Positions 47,506 to 59,474 of a DNA stretch of 64,000 nucleotides are shown here, piece after piece. The position numbers were made by a program, and so were the translations under genes. Position 1 is the stretch's first letter; each line of letters starts with the position of its first letter. Under the pieces are notes generated by a model. It saw nothing but the letters and a program-made list of their open reading frames with translations. It was not told where the DNA came from and made no database searches. Origin of the DNA: Przewalskia tangutica (taxonomy: Eukaryota; Streptophyta; Magnoliopsida; Solanales; Solanaceae); assembly GCA_029844215.1 (NCBI GenBank), contig JAQGDG010000258.1:154299-218298 (forward strand), in the 5' to 3' direction.

Positions 47506-47518
47506 TGGTATCGTGAGC
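47506..47518 (+). other. primer-binding site, altered
   Basis: TGGTATCGTGAGC, four bases after the LTR. It matches the iMet PBS except at the CAG, where GTG-like bases replace A. Confidence 0.7.
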
Positions 47519-47701
47519 GATTAATCCTCGGAAAGTGTCTACAGATCGTGTCTAGTAGTCTTGATTATCGATGTGTTGTGCACCACATCTATAATCGTGA
47601 GGCTATAGGACATATAGGATTGGTTTCATTCTTCTCATTCCGAGATCGTGCCTTAGAGTTGTGTTGTAAGTCGACCCTCCGACGATCTCGCTTTTACCGC
47701 T

Positions 47702-48900
47702 ATGCCCGCGTTAGTGCAACCAGAGCCCGTGGCAAGGCATCCGAGGGTGCCGCTAGTGAGATACAGAGAGTACGGTGCGCAGCCCGACAAGACTGAGATT
47801 GTGCTTCAGACGGCGAAGTTTTGGACGCCGCCAAATTTCAAAGAAGCTAGAGCCGCAGCCGGTCAGCCGAGACCACAAGACCGAGCCTCCACCCCACCGG
47901 AGCAGATGAGACGGGTACAAGGAAATGGCGATTCTTGGCTGTCGCCGTGGCCGATATGAGGATAGGCCGACGCAACAGCCTCAGCCCAGATGCACCAGCC
48001 GTTCACCCCGAGCAGATAGTTGAGGCTACGGACTTTCTCGAGTCAGAGCCCGCCAGAGTTTTATGGGTCGAGGCACGAGGATGATCCGCAGGAGTTCATC
48101 CGACGCCATAAACGATCACGCGTGATCAAGGCTTCGAGACCGAGTCAGACCTTTTGTTCGCGATCGGCCGCGTGATACCGCAATGATTGGTTTGATTCGC
48201 GAGCTTTCCCGTAGAGCATGCACTCCAGCAGATGGGATGAGTTTTCGGGCTTTCTCACGCACTTCTTGCCTCCGCATGGCGAGGGCACGCCGTGATTTTT
48301 GATGCCAGACAGGCGCACGGCGTTCGGAGTACAATGTGGAGTTCGACTCATCGCTCTTGTGACGCCCTAGCGCTGGTAGCTATGGAGGATCGAGTGCACC
48401 GATATGTTACAGGCTCGATGATTACATGTCGAGGCATGTTCAGAGTAGCTCTTCACCGCATGGACATTGCCCGCACGCGCTTATGCACTGGGTGCGAGGA
48501 GCGAAAAGTCGACTAAGGACCTGCATCGCCAAGAGGACCAGGACGGCGGGTCTTTGTGACTTTCGAGGCGGACCGCCTCTAAGAAAGTTAGTTTTGTACC
48601 TCCGCCAGAGCAGAGTGGTCCTCCACAACCTTCGTGAGCAGTCGAGCTCAAGGGTTCTGTGCTCTGCGAGTAGGGTGTTGGCTGACGCGCCACCCCTACC
48701 TCGGTGGTCGATGTGGCGCACCGCATTTCGGTGTCGTGGTGCCGAGGAGCTTGTTATTTTATGACAGCAGGCCATTTTGCAGGAACCGTCCGACTGCGGT
48801 AGCACGGATGTTACGACTCAAACCCACGGATCGCGGGTCGTTCATCGCCTTCATAGCGCATACTGCAGGCGTGCCGATGATTAGAGTGGAGCCAGAGCTT
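47702..48900 (+). pseudogene. gag remnant of gag-only element
   Basis: The ATG at 47702 opens an 85-codon frame (MPALVQPEP..., with PPEQMRR). Gag landmarks then appear in shifting frames: a WFDS-like stretch near 48188, WDEF near 48235, LPP near 48270, DYM near 48420, and a decayed zinc-knuckle region (CYF...GHF) near 48755. No protease follows. The arrangement equals 4756-5950. Confidence 0.7.
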
Positions 48901-49389
48901 TGTATATCCTTAACCTCTAGAGTTTTGGTATGCTTGTTATGATGGTCTCATTATTACGTATGTACGAATAGCGTTGTGTTAATTGTGAGTTAGAAAACAT
49001 GCTTAGTTGGGAGGATAAGTACGGGCATGGTAAGTGTGAACCCTAGATCATCACGATTGAGACCTTAGAGGTAAGGTCGTCTTGAGTAAAAGATTCGCTT
49101 ATGTTTGACCTTTATCGAGTCGTAGTATACGTGGGTTTTATTTAGTGATCACCCACGGGTAATGAGACGGAAGTGGTAGCTTTCATGACGTGATTTAGCG
49201 AGGATTGTTCCGTGTCGGGAACGCGGTCGACGCGATCGCTGGTCGGTTGAGGACGTGATACGGTCAACCCGCAGTCCTGACATGCGGGCCGCGGTCCGCC
49301 AGGTGGTAGGGTCACTAGGATGCTAGGCCCAAGTTTGTATGACCATCGTATGAGTTGGTGGATATGTTCGACCAGAAGCGGATCGTGGA
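48900..49389 (+). other. 3' noncoding block, left half
   Basis: Matches 600-1090, e.g. GAAGTGGTAGCTTTCATGAC at about 49172. It is cut by the inner element at GTGGA (49385-49389). No coding signal. Confidence 0.65.
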
Positions 49390-52300
49390 TGTTATACCCC
49401 GTATTTTCCAGAGTATGTACGTAAGGACGTACGTAGAAAATTTGAGTTTGTGCCTTAAAGTGCTTGGCCGAATTTTATTTGTGCATAACACCCGGTTAGA
49501 GTCGTGTTTGGACGCAAACGCTTTCACTTTTCGTAGGGAATTTCCGCTATGTCATTTCTTATTTTTATGGATTTTTCCGGAGAGACGAACATTTTGGACC
49601 AACAAGAGGGCTTACACTTGTCACCCTCTCATCGGGACACTCATGGTAATGTAAATGCCGAAAGTCGCTATCAGGTCAGCGGTTGGTAGGATATTTTGTG
49701 TGCAAGTTGGCTAGGTACACATGCCCTAATCTCGCCTTACACTTGCCTAGCACTTGGCTAAATCTTGGCCATCGTTGGCCTTCACTGACCTATAAATACC
49801 CTCCCTTTGATGAACTTCTTCATCCAAAAATCTCTTAAGTCTTGAAAGCTTCTTCCTCCCCTTTGTAGAGTAGTGGCGAGAGCCTCCTCCTCGCCGAGAG
49901 CCCTTCCCCTCCTAGTAGTGTGCCAGTGGGTACCCCTAGCCTAGTTGCTTTAGATAATACCCTCTCTTGGTAGAAATACTCAAAAGTATTGTTATAATGC
50001 CCAAATTACCTTAGCCATATACCTTGTAGTATTCTAAGGTTATACCTATACGCCTCCGTAAATACTATTATACTTCCTTCCACACAAAAACCAAACCCTA
50101 GGAAAAATCTCCATAGTCCATTGAGTATTGCAGGTTGGTTAGAACTTCTAAGGGTGGTTTAGAGCGGGTTGAGCGCTGAGTCGAGCTAAACGATTGCCCA
50201 GATCGACTTTATACTTGGATAATTATGGGCTTATCGAGGTAATTATCTTGTCCTCTATCAGAATTGGAAATTACATATTGTAGAATATATAGTCAAGTAT
50301 ACTATATATAGAATCGAACGTAGTTATCGCAATGTCTTTTGACTTAAGCCCGATAATACTTACAGAATGTCGCGACTTAAGCAATTTAAAGAAGAATATT
50401 GAACAGAATTACATAGTGGTCAGACATGACTCGTAAGAGTACCAGTGGAGTAGAATTGTACCGCTAGGGTTAGTCATAACCCCGGTTGGCTTCGTAGCCT
50501 TCGGAGGAGAGATTTACGCTGTCATGCGGGGAGGCTTTGCCGAATTTTCAGAGAAAGTTCTACGAAGAGACCTTATGTTAATAAGCGCCAGTGGCCTTAT
50601 AGGTGGAAGTACTACGCGTGGCGCGATCTACTTGGCTTAGGAGTAGCCGGCCTGAGGTACTTGAGCGCTTGCTATTAGTCGATAATCGTCGCGAGGTATG
50701 TGAACCTCTTCCTATCTCTTCTAGCATGATACGTAGAACTATGTAGTACGTAGACGCATACGCCTAATGTATGTGATTGGTTTAAAACATAAAGTGTTAT
50801 AACGACTTTATGGGAAGTTGGTTATAATTTATGTTGGTAAGAAAATACATGGTTTTTAAAAGGTATCGATTTGAACTATAATCGCTTGTTATGTGTTAAT
50901 AAAGAACTTGAAGTATTTCAAAAGATTTTGAATCATTTTGAAAGAAGTAATATACTTGGTTTTTGAAAACTTAAGAGTTATACTAGCTTTATGGGAAGTT
51001 AGGTATAACGGCTTAAGAATGCTTTACCGATTTCTAAATCGAATGTGTATCGACAAACCACTGCAGTTAATAAAAGGAAATGTTTTGACTAATTAAGTAT
51101 TATTAAAACCAAGAGAAACTTCCATCCGCATGTGCTAAGATGACAAAATGATATTTCCTAGATCATGGTCATTAATAAGATTGTTATAAACAAGAATATC
51201 CTACTCACATATAAGACTTATGTTCCTCGATAGTTTTAAGGAGAATTATATTCTCAAATGAATAAGACTATGAACTACTTAAACCTTTCTAAAATGAGAA
51301 ACTTGAACATTGGAAATTAGTCAAACTTGATCATTGGAAAAGAATGCTGCTACTTGATTTTACAAAGAGAAGTAATTGATTTACTTTAAAAGGATAGTCA
51401 CTCTATTTTATACTACGTATTGTGTGACATCGTGAAGTAACGATCTTTTAAAAGAGTTAATGTATGAAGTACTTTGGGGATAAAAACCCGATCTTGTTAA
51501 TCATATAGTAGAAGGTACCTGTGTGAACAACTTGATTGTATTGGTATGTGATAGCCTTGTAATACTTTCTTGATTGCTTTGATAAGTGAACGTGTTGGGA
51601 CGCTACGTGTGTTAGTATCTTGTGATGCTTGTGTGAAGGGTTTCCTTGATTGTGCTTATTAACTATCGACGTTATGATGGTATTGTGGCATTCATCTCTT
51701 GAGATGATTCCGGTTGTCGCCTCCGATGCGGGTAGACTCAAAGTGGTCGATGGACCTATGATTCGAGAATACCTCACGCAGTCCCGGCCTATGCGAGCTA
51801 CGAGTTCCGTGTTAGTGTACGCCCTTTATGGGCACGCGTCCATGCGTGGCCACGCGGATCGCGTTCGTGACGATGCCGGAGTAGCTACCCTCGATGCGGG
51901 AATACCTCATGCGGGCGATGAGATTGGCCTACGCGAGTCGCGGAGTTCCGTGGTTAGACGCGACATCGACATCGCGCAAGTGGCCGCCTTTGATCATGTG
52001 ACGCCTAGACAGATCTTATGATACGATTCATGACCTTGTTGGTACTGGGTTTTTAGTCGGCTATGCCTTCAGATTTACTCCGCATGGTTTTATTATGACA
52101 CAGCGGACCGTGTTCATGTGTGTTCTCGTGCTTTTATATCATAAACCGCCGGGCAGCTGGCGGGGTATTCCACCGCATGATTGATGTTGTGGGCCCGAGA
52201 CCCATTGTTATACTTGAGTGATGACTGAGGGCGCGAGTCCCCGACTTGACATGACCGCTTTGTCAGAATCGTAGTTTGGTTATCATACATGTCTCCCGCT

Positions 52301-52764
52301 TTATATGATCGCTATGATTTCATTTACGATGTATTTTCGGGCCACATACCTCGTGCAGATCGACCTCCTGGCCGCGCTCATGCCGCAGTCGAGGTACACC
52401 GCCGTTGATCCTAGCCTCGTGGTCACAGCCATTTGATTGGGAAGCTCCGCTTCTCCCGAGGCTTATCACGTATAGTCCCCGTCGCCGTAGTTACATTCGT
52501 GGGTTTGGGCCCCGCCCCGCCATGTTATCAAATATCATTCTGTGAGGTCCAGAGCTTATCACTGTGGCGTTGTAAAAAGGATTAAACTGCTCATGTTGAA
52601 AAAGTTGCTATTTATATATATACCGAAGGTAACCGCTTTTACCGCCTTCTTATTTCACCGCCTTATTTCATCGTTTCATGTATTGTCTTTATGTTCCACA
52701 TTACTCGATGTATGTCTACTTGGGTGCCCGGTAAGGCACCGCCACGCCCGGTTCGGTCGTGACA
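49390..52764 (+). repeat. 5' LTR of inner element
   Basis: A 3375-bp LTR, TGTTATACCCCG to GGTCGTGACA. TATA box at 49791-49798. Near-identical to 55298-58678 over long runs, with short differences packed around CTG/CAG/CGG/TGG triplets. Confidence 0.9.
49791..49798 (+). promoter_or_regulatory. LTR TATA box
   Basis: TATAAATA in ACCTATAAATACC. Confidence 0.7.
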
Positions 52765-52768
52765 AAAG

Positions 52769-52779
52769 TGGTATCGAGC
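52769..52779 (+). other. primer-binding site, one base short
   Basis: TGGTATCGAGC: the iMet PBS without the A of CAG. Same change as at 4561-4572. Confidence 0.72.
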
Positions 52780-52963
52780 GGTTAATCCTCTGAAAGTGTC
52801 TACATCGTATCGAAGAGTCTTGATTATCGCAGTGTTGTGCACCACACCAATAATCGTGAGGCTATAGGATATTTTAGGATTGATTTCTATTCTTCTCACT
52901 CGAGATCGTGCCTTAGAGCCGTGTTGTAAGTTGGACCTCTAACGTATTTCTTTCCTTACCGCT

Positions 52964-53690
52964 ATGCCCCGCCGTAGGCAACCCGCCCAGAGGCGCGCGG
53001 CTGGCGGAGTCACGCAGAGTTCGCAGGGTTACGTGGGCACAGCCCAATTATCACCTCTGGTGCTTCATTCGGGAGTTCTCGCGACGTCACTCAGCCAGAA
53101 GTTTAGTGATTTACTCAGCGAAATAGCTCATCACGACCATGATATTTGAACCTTCGCCCACGATCGAACGGTGAATATAGATCGCGAGAGCAACTCACAT
53201 TAGCTATAGATTTGGCTACCAGAGTATACCGATGTACCGCGAGTCTTGGCGACTATCTATAAGAGGTTGTGCAAGAATAATTCTTCGATAAGCTCGAGCA
53301 TGGCCCGTACGCTTATACGCGCAGCAGTCGAGACGCAAGAGAGATCGATCGTTAACGGCGATGCAGAAGAGGCCGCAGCAGAAGGTCCTTTGGTAACTTT
53401 CGAGGCGAGTCACCTCACCACAGATTTGATTATGCACATCCATCAGCAGTGGTCTTCCACGAATTTCGTGACGCTCGGGGTATGCAGGAGTTCGTTAGAA
53501 CTCCGTGGCTTCCTGCTCACGTAATGCACGCCATCCCGAAATGTCATCTTTAGGTCGTACTTGTTGTACGCATGACCGCTGTGGTCCGTGTCGAAGAGTG
53601 TCCTTGTAGAGGACTTAGCCTTCGTGGATCGGTGGGTAGTTCGTCATCTCCTTAATGGCCTTACCAGGTGCTTTGATTAGAACGACTAAG
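52964..53690 (+). pseudogene. gag-like remnant of inner element
   Basis: The ATG at 52964 (MPRRRQPAQRRA...) stands where gag starts in the related elements. An open segment at 53246-53524 contains TFEASHLTTDL and HIHQQW, aligned only weakly with the end of gag in the other gag-only copies. The usual WDEF and LARY blocks cannot be found, so this gag is more diverged or partly replaced. Confidence 0.5.
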
Positions 53691-54340
53691 GAGGAAGATG
53701 AGACATAGATCTATCCTTAACCTCTGTAGTTTTGTATGTGATAAGGTGAGTATACCTTAGGTGCTATGTTCGATAGCAGATGTTAGTTGTGATTTGAAAT
53801 CATGGTTGCTTAACCGAGTAAGATTGGGGATAGAAAGTGTGAGCCTTAGAGCTTTATACGCAGAGACCTTGTGAGGCAGGCCATCTCGAGGAAAAGGTGT
53901 AGTGTTATGGTTGACTTATCTGAAGTGCATAGTGCACGTGAGTTATGTTGGGACAGTCCCTGGTAGCGTGGAATGAAAGGGGGTAGTTGAGCTAAGAAGC
54001 CTAGGTTTTCGTAACGTGATTAGTGAGATTGTTCCGGTTCGGAGCTAGTACGACGCGCTACCTGGGTTGAGGCCACGTTGCGGGTCAACCCGCAGGCGTT
54101 GGTGGTGGGTCAGCCGGTGGTCCCGCAGGGTAGGGTCACGAGGTGTTAGGCCCATGTTCGCTAACCAAACGACGAGTTCGTGGATCGATTCGACCGTGGT
54201 CGTCGATGGGGCAGCCCATCGTGTTCTTCGTTCGACCGCTTGCTACCGTGTTGAGTTATCCGCGGTTGAAAAATGCGTCGACGGTGCCTACCTTCACCTT
54301 ATGTCGCATGCGCTGAAGCCTGTGTAGCTATTTTACGCCC
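53690..54340 (+). other. 3' noncoding block in inner element
   Basis: Matches 640-1050 and 48910-49330 in order (ATCCTTAACCTC, GTGAGCCTTAGAG, GATTGTTCCG, CACGTTGCGGGTCAACCCGC). Unlike the other copies it is followed by an integrase remnant. Confidence 0.6.
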
Positions 54341-54965
54341 TCTACAAGTTTACTGTGCAGGTTAAGAACTCAGGTGAGTCTCGAGACCGCATTCGCCTCG
54401 CCACGTGGATTTCGTATGAGTCGGGATTGTTGTCTCCCGGGAGGAAGTGTTTAAGCTACCATTTCGGTGTTCGGATATCGCCTTACAAGCCTTGTGTAGG
54501 CGGAAGTGTAAGTCGTTTGGCCGATTGGTTCGATGTTGGCGCGTTCGCATAAATGGTTCAGCTTGTTCCAGCAGATGGATAGTGAGGCTTGTCTAGAAGA
54601 GGTTCGCACTGCAGGAATCGTGCGGATAATCGGCGACGACGCTAGAGTTCAAAGTTGACATCGGTCTTCTTGAAAGTACCACCCCGTCAGTGACGAGTTT
54701 GGAATACGAGAGGACTTAGCCCGAGTTACTTGGGCCCTTTGAGTTCATGTGAAGAATAGGCCAGTTGCCTATATGTTAGCATTTGCCGTCCGACTTAGGC
54801 AAGGCCCGTCGTCGTTAAATGTTATGTTCGGAAAGTATCGGAGATCCATCCAGTATTCCCGCTAATGATGACCACGTGAGAGATAGTAACCCGAGTTTTG
54901 GAAACCAAGCGATTTAAATGTGGTAAGAGTTCGAAAGGTACGACATCCTCCGGATCGCAGCAAAC
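54340..54965 (+). pseudogene. integrase C-terminal remnant
   Basis: The open segment 54355-54552 ends PYKPCVGG...LADWFDVG, aligned with the APYEALYG...IGWFDV stretch of gypsy integrase (compare 37950-38020). Further on, AATGTTATGTTCGGAAAGTA near 54820 aligns with the HVSMLRR-type tail. The core with the catalytic residues is missing. The 330 bp after it up to the hairpin at 55265 is noncoding 3' sequence. Confidence 0.65.
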
Positions 54966-55264
54966 CCGGCACATTTGTTGGGTCGTCGGAGCAAGGCTCG
55001 CGACAAAGTGACAAAGTGGTATCTACGACGGTAAAGAGAGAAGTGAGCATGTATGGCGAGCATTGATGTGATCATTTCTTTGTAAAAGATGCGGCGAAGT
55101 ATATTTTAGACCGGAGAAGTGTTTGTGGTTATGTTAGAGGTGTTCCTCGTGGACTTGGATGGAGGTATTTTGCTTGGGTGTTTCCGTACGATGTGGCGGT
55201 GTTTGTTTTCGTAAGTATAGTAGTGAAGACTATCTTGCAAGACGCTTGTTTTGAGATTTAGAAG

Positions 55265-55281
55265 AACATTCGACGAATGTT
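55265..55281 (+). other. inverted repeat abutting polypurine tract
   Basis: AACATTCG, one base, CGAATGTT. Confidence 0.7.
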
Positions 55282-55285
55282 TCTA

Positions 55286-55297
55286 AGGCGAGGAGAA
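55286..55297 (+). other. polypurine tract, one C inside
   Basis: AAGGCGAGGAGAA before the LTR; a single C interrupts the purine run. Confidence 0.65.
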
Positions 55298-55507
55298 TGT
55301 TATACTCGTATTTTCCATAAGATGCGTAAGGGCGCACGTAGAAAATTTGAGTTTGTGCCTTAAAGTGCTTGGCCGAATTTTATTTGTGCATAACACCTTA
55401 GAGTCGTTTTCGACTAAACGCTTTCACAGCTTTCGTAGGGAATTTCCGCTATGTCATTTCTTATTTTTGCGGATTTTTCCGAGAGACGAAACATTTTGGA
55501 TCAACAA

Positions 55508-55529
55508 GAGGGCGACACTTGTCACCCTC
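55508..55529. promoter_or_regulatory. GAGGGTGACA-type palindrome
   Basis: GAGGGCGACA, CT, TGTCACCCTC: one mismatch in ten paired bases. Confidence 0.55.
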
Positions 55530-55687
55530 TCATCGGGACACTCATGTAATGTAGTGGCCGAAAGTCGCCATCAGGGTCAAGTTGGTAGGATATTTTGTGT
55601 GCAAGTTGGCTGTACACATGCCCTAATCTCGCCTTACACTTGCCTAGCACTTGGCTAAATCTCGCCGTTGGTCAGCCTTCACTGACC

Positions 55688-55695
55688 TATAAATA
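55688..55695 (+). promoter_or_regulatory. LTR TATA box
   Basis: TATAAATA in ACCTATAAATACC. Confidence 0.7.
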
Positions 55696-58678
55696 CCTCC
55701 CCTTTGATGAACTTCTTCATCCAAAAATCTCTTAAGTCTTGAAAGCTTCTTCCTCCCCTTTGTAGAGTAGTGAGAGCCCCCTCCCCTTGGCCGAGAGCCC
55801 TTCCCTCTCCCAAGTAGTGTGGCTGGGCACCCCCAGCCTAGTTGCTTCTCAGATAATACCCTCTCTTGGTAGAAATACTCAAAAGTATTGTTATAATGCC
55901 CAAATTACCTTAGCCATATACCTTGTAGTATTCTAAGGTTATACCTATACGTAAGCCTGTAAATACTATTATACTTCCTTCCACACAAAACCAAACCCTA
56001 GGAAAAATCTCCATAGTCCGTTGGAGTATTGTGTAGAAGTTGGTTAGAACTTCTAAGGGTGGTTTAGAGCGGGTCGAGCGCCGGAGTCGAGCTAAACGAT
56101 TGCCCAGATCGACTTTTTTTATACTTGGATAATTATGGGCTTATCGAGGTAATTATCTTGTCCTCTATCAGAATTGGAAATTACATATTGTAGAATATAT
56201 AGTTGAAGTATAATATATAGAACTGAACGTAGTTATCGGCAATGTCTTTGACTTAAGCCTCGATAATACTTACAGCAATGTCTCGACTTAAGCCCAATTT
56301 AAAGAAGAATCAACCAGAATTACATAGGTCAGACACAAGAGACTCAGGTAGTAGTACCGGAGTAGAATTGTACCCGCTTAGGTTATTGATAACCCCGTTG
56401 GCTTCGTAGCCTACTTCCAGTAGAGGAGATTTACGCTGTCATGAGTCGCCACGAATTTTACGTAGAAAGTTCTACGAAGAGACCTTATGTTAATAAGTCA
56501 CCAGGCCTTATAGGTGGAAGATTTGCGTGGCGCGATCTACTGGCTTAGTGGAGCCGGTTTGAGGTACTTGAGCGTTTTGCTATTAGTCGATAATCGTCGC
56601 GAGGTATGTGAACCTCTTCCTATCTCTTCTAGCATGATATGTGTGAACTATGTAGTACCAGAGGTACGGCCAAGCAAATGTATGATTGTTTAAAACATAA
56701 AGTGTTATAACGACTTTATGGGAAGTTGGTTATAACAGCTTTATGTTGGTAAGAAAATACTTGGTTTTTAAAAGGTAACTGATTTGAACTATAACTGGCT
56801 TGTTATGTGTTAATAAAGAACTTGAAGTATTTCAAAAGATTTTTGAATCATTTTGAAAGAAGAAGTAATATACTTGGTTTTTGAAAAACTTAAGAGTTAT
56901 ACTAGCTTTATGGGAAGTTAGGTATAACGCTTAAGAATGCTTTACCGATTTCTAAATCGTAATGTATCGACAAACCAACTAGCGTTAATAAAAGGAAATG
57001 TTTTGACTAATTAAGTATTATTAAAACCAAGAGAAACTTCCATCCGCATGAAGCTAAGATGAGACAAAATGATATTTCCTAGATCACGTGGTCATTGTAA
57101 TAAGATTGTTATAAACAAGAATATCCTACTCACATATAAGACTTATGCTCCTCGATAGTTTTAAGGAGAATTATATTCTCAAATGAATAAGACTATGAAC
57201 TACTTAAACCTTTCTAAAATGAGAAACTTGAACATTGGAAATCAGGCAAACTTGATCATTGGAAAAGAATGTTGCTACTTGATTTTACAAAGAGAAGTAA
57301 TTGATTTACTTTAAAAGGATAGTCACTCTATTTTATACTACGTATTGTGTGACATTGTGAAAGTAACGATCTTTTAAAAGAGTTAATGTATGAAGTACTT
57401 TGGGGATAAAACCCGATCTTGTTAATCATATAGAAGGTACCTCAGGTGAACAACTTGATCAGATTGGTATGTGATAGCCTTGTAATACTTTCTTGATTGC
57501 TTTGATAAGTGAACGTGTTCGACGCTACGTGTGTTAGTATCTTGTGATGTTTGTGTGAAGGGTTTCCTGATTGTGCTTATTAACTATCAACGTTATGATG
57601 GTATTGTGGCATTCATCTCGAGATGATTCCGGGTTAAGCCCTCCGACGCGGTAGACTCAGCGTCGATGGACCTATGATTCGAGAATACCTCACGCAGTCC
57701 CGGGCCTATGCGAGCTACGAGTTCCGGTGTTAGTGTACGCCTTTACGGGCACGCGTCCATGTGGCGCGATCGCGGGTCCGTGATGCCGGGAGTAGCTACC
57801 TCGACGCGGAATACCTCACGCGGCCGATGAGATTGGCCTACGCGAGTCGCGGAGTTCGAGGTTAGACGCCGACATCGATATCACGCGCAAGTGGCCGCTT
57901 TGATCATGTGATCGGCCTAGACAGATCTTATGATACGATTCACGACCTTGCTGGCACCGTGGGTTTTTAGTAGTCGGCTATGCCTTCGCACTTACCCCGC
58001 AGACGCTTTATTATGACACAGTGGACCCGTGTTCATGTGTGTTCCTTGGTGCTTTTATATCATAAATCGCCGGCAAGAAGGTATTCCACGGGCATGATTG
58101 ATGTCAGGCACGAGACCCATTGTTATACTTCGAGTGATGACTGAGGCGTGAGTCCCGGACTGACACGATCGCTTTGTGTAAATCGTAGTTTGGTTATCAT
58201 ACATGTCTCCCGCTTATATGATCGCTATGATTTCATTTACGTGATGTATTTTCAGTCACATACTACATGCATTGTTATCGACCTCCTTCGGGCCGCGTTA
58301 CGCCGCAGTTGAGGTACACCGCCGTTGATCCTAGCTCTCGTGGTCACAGCAACATTGGGAAGCTCCGCTTCTCGAGGCTTATCGCCGTATAGTCCCCGTC
58401 GTCGTAAGTGTTTACATTCGTGGTTCATGGCCCCGCCCCGCCATCGTTGTCGTATCATTCTGTAGAGGTCCAGCATCTTTACAAGGTGGTTTGTAAAAAG
58501 GATTAAACTGTTCATGTTGAAAAAGTTGCTATTTATATATATACCGAAGGTAACCGCTGTTATTGCCTTCTTATTTCATCGTCTTATTTCACCGGGTTTC
58601 ATGTATTGTCTTTATGTTCCATTGACACTGATGTATGTCTACTGGGTGCCCGGTAGGCACCACCACGTCGTTCGTCGG

Positions 58679-59058
58679 ATACGAGGCCTGAACGGCCTTG
58701 AAAGATCGAAATTAGTAAGATGACCAAGTTCGAGGTAGCTGACTCAGGGTTGGAAAAAGCGTTGACTGCCAGCGGTACTTTGATACTAGAAAGAGTTTGA
58801 GTGTTCGAGAAGCGGTACAACAAGATAGGGAAAAGTGAACGCATGATCGCTTTTGGGGAAACGGGCGCTGAGTATATTTTAGACCTCGTAAGGGTTTTGT
58901 GATGATTAGAAGTGTTTCTCGCTGACTGGGTTTAAGTATCGTGCGTTTGTTATTTTATGGCCGTGCGTGGTATGATTGTTTTCGCCAGATAGCAAAAGGC
59001 GCTATACTAGCGCATGTTTGTGTTGAGACTTGAGAAGGAACATTCGGACGAATGTTTC
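58679..59058 (+). other. 3' noncoding block of outer element, right half
   Basis: Resumes the block cut at 49389; matches 1075-1360 (ATTAGTAAGATGACCAAGTT near 58711). It ends with the inverted repeat AACATTCG/CGAATGTT at 59039-59056. Confidence 0.7.
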
Positions 59059-59068
59059 AAGGGGAGAA
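59059..59068 (+). other. polypurine tract
   Basis: AAGGGGAGAA directly before the 3' LTR. Confidence 0.8.
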
Positions 59069-59271
59069 TGTTATACCCGTATTTCCAGAGTATGTATGTA
59101 AGGCGTGCGAGAATTTGAGCCTTAAGTTAGGCAAAGGATCGAATTTTGGGCACAAGGCCGATCGAGTCGTTTTTAACTAAACGCTTCCATTAGCTTACAT
59201 TGGGAAAATTCCGCTATGTCATTTAGTATTTTTATGGATTTTTCCGAGTGACTAAACATTTTGGATTAACG

Positions 59272-59293
59272 GAGGGTGACACTTGTCACCCTC
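59272..59293. promoter_or_regulatory. perfect 10-bp-arm palindrome in U3
   Basis: GAGGGTGACA, CT, TGTCACCCTC. The 5' partner near 44884 has lost one C. Confidence 0.6.
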
Positions 59294-59466
59294 ATCGACG
59301 ATTTAGGGGCGGTCAAGGTGGTTGGCCTCGGGCCGATTGGTCCCTTTAGTTTTGGCCTTGTTTTTCAGGAGGTTTTGTGAGTAGGTTAGGTGCACTTGGC
59401 TTGATCTTGTCCTTACACTTTCTATACACTTGGAAGGATATCGCCCTTGGTGGCCTTTGGTTTTGC

Positions 59467-59474
59467 TATAAATA
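59467..59474 (+). promoter_or_regulatory. LTR TATA box
   Basis: TATAAATA followed by CCCCCT. Confidence 0.7.

Larger units (their letters stand above)
49390..58678 (+). mobile_element. inner family-A element, C-like LTR bodies, pol mostly missing
   Basis: 5' LTR 49390-52764, internal 52765-55297, 3' LTR 55298-58678. The left flank is GTGGA; after the 3' LTR the outer element resumes with GGATA, aligned with GTGGATA, so the last few LTR bases and part of the TSD seem lost. The internal region has a PBS, gag-like remnants, the shared noncoding block and an integrase C-terminal remnant. LTR bodies are closest to family C. Confidence 0.82.
55298..58678 (+). repeat. 3' LTR of inner element, last bases lost
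   Basis: Starts TGTTATACTCG; TATA box at 55688-55695; palindrome with one mismatch at 55508-55529. It ends ...CACGTCGTTCGTCG without the final TGACA. Confidence 0.85.
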
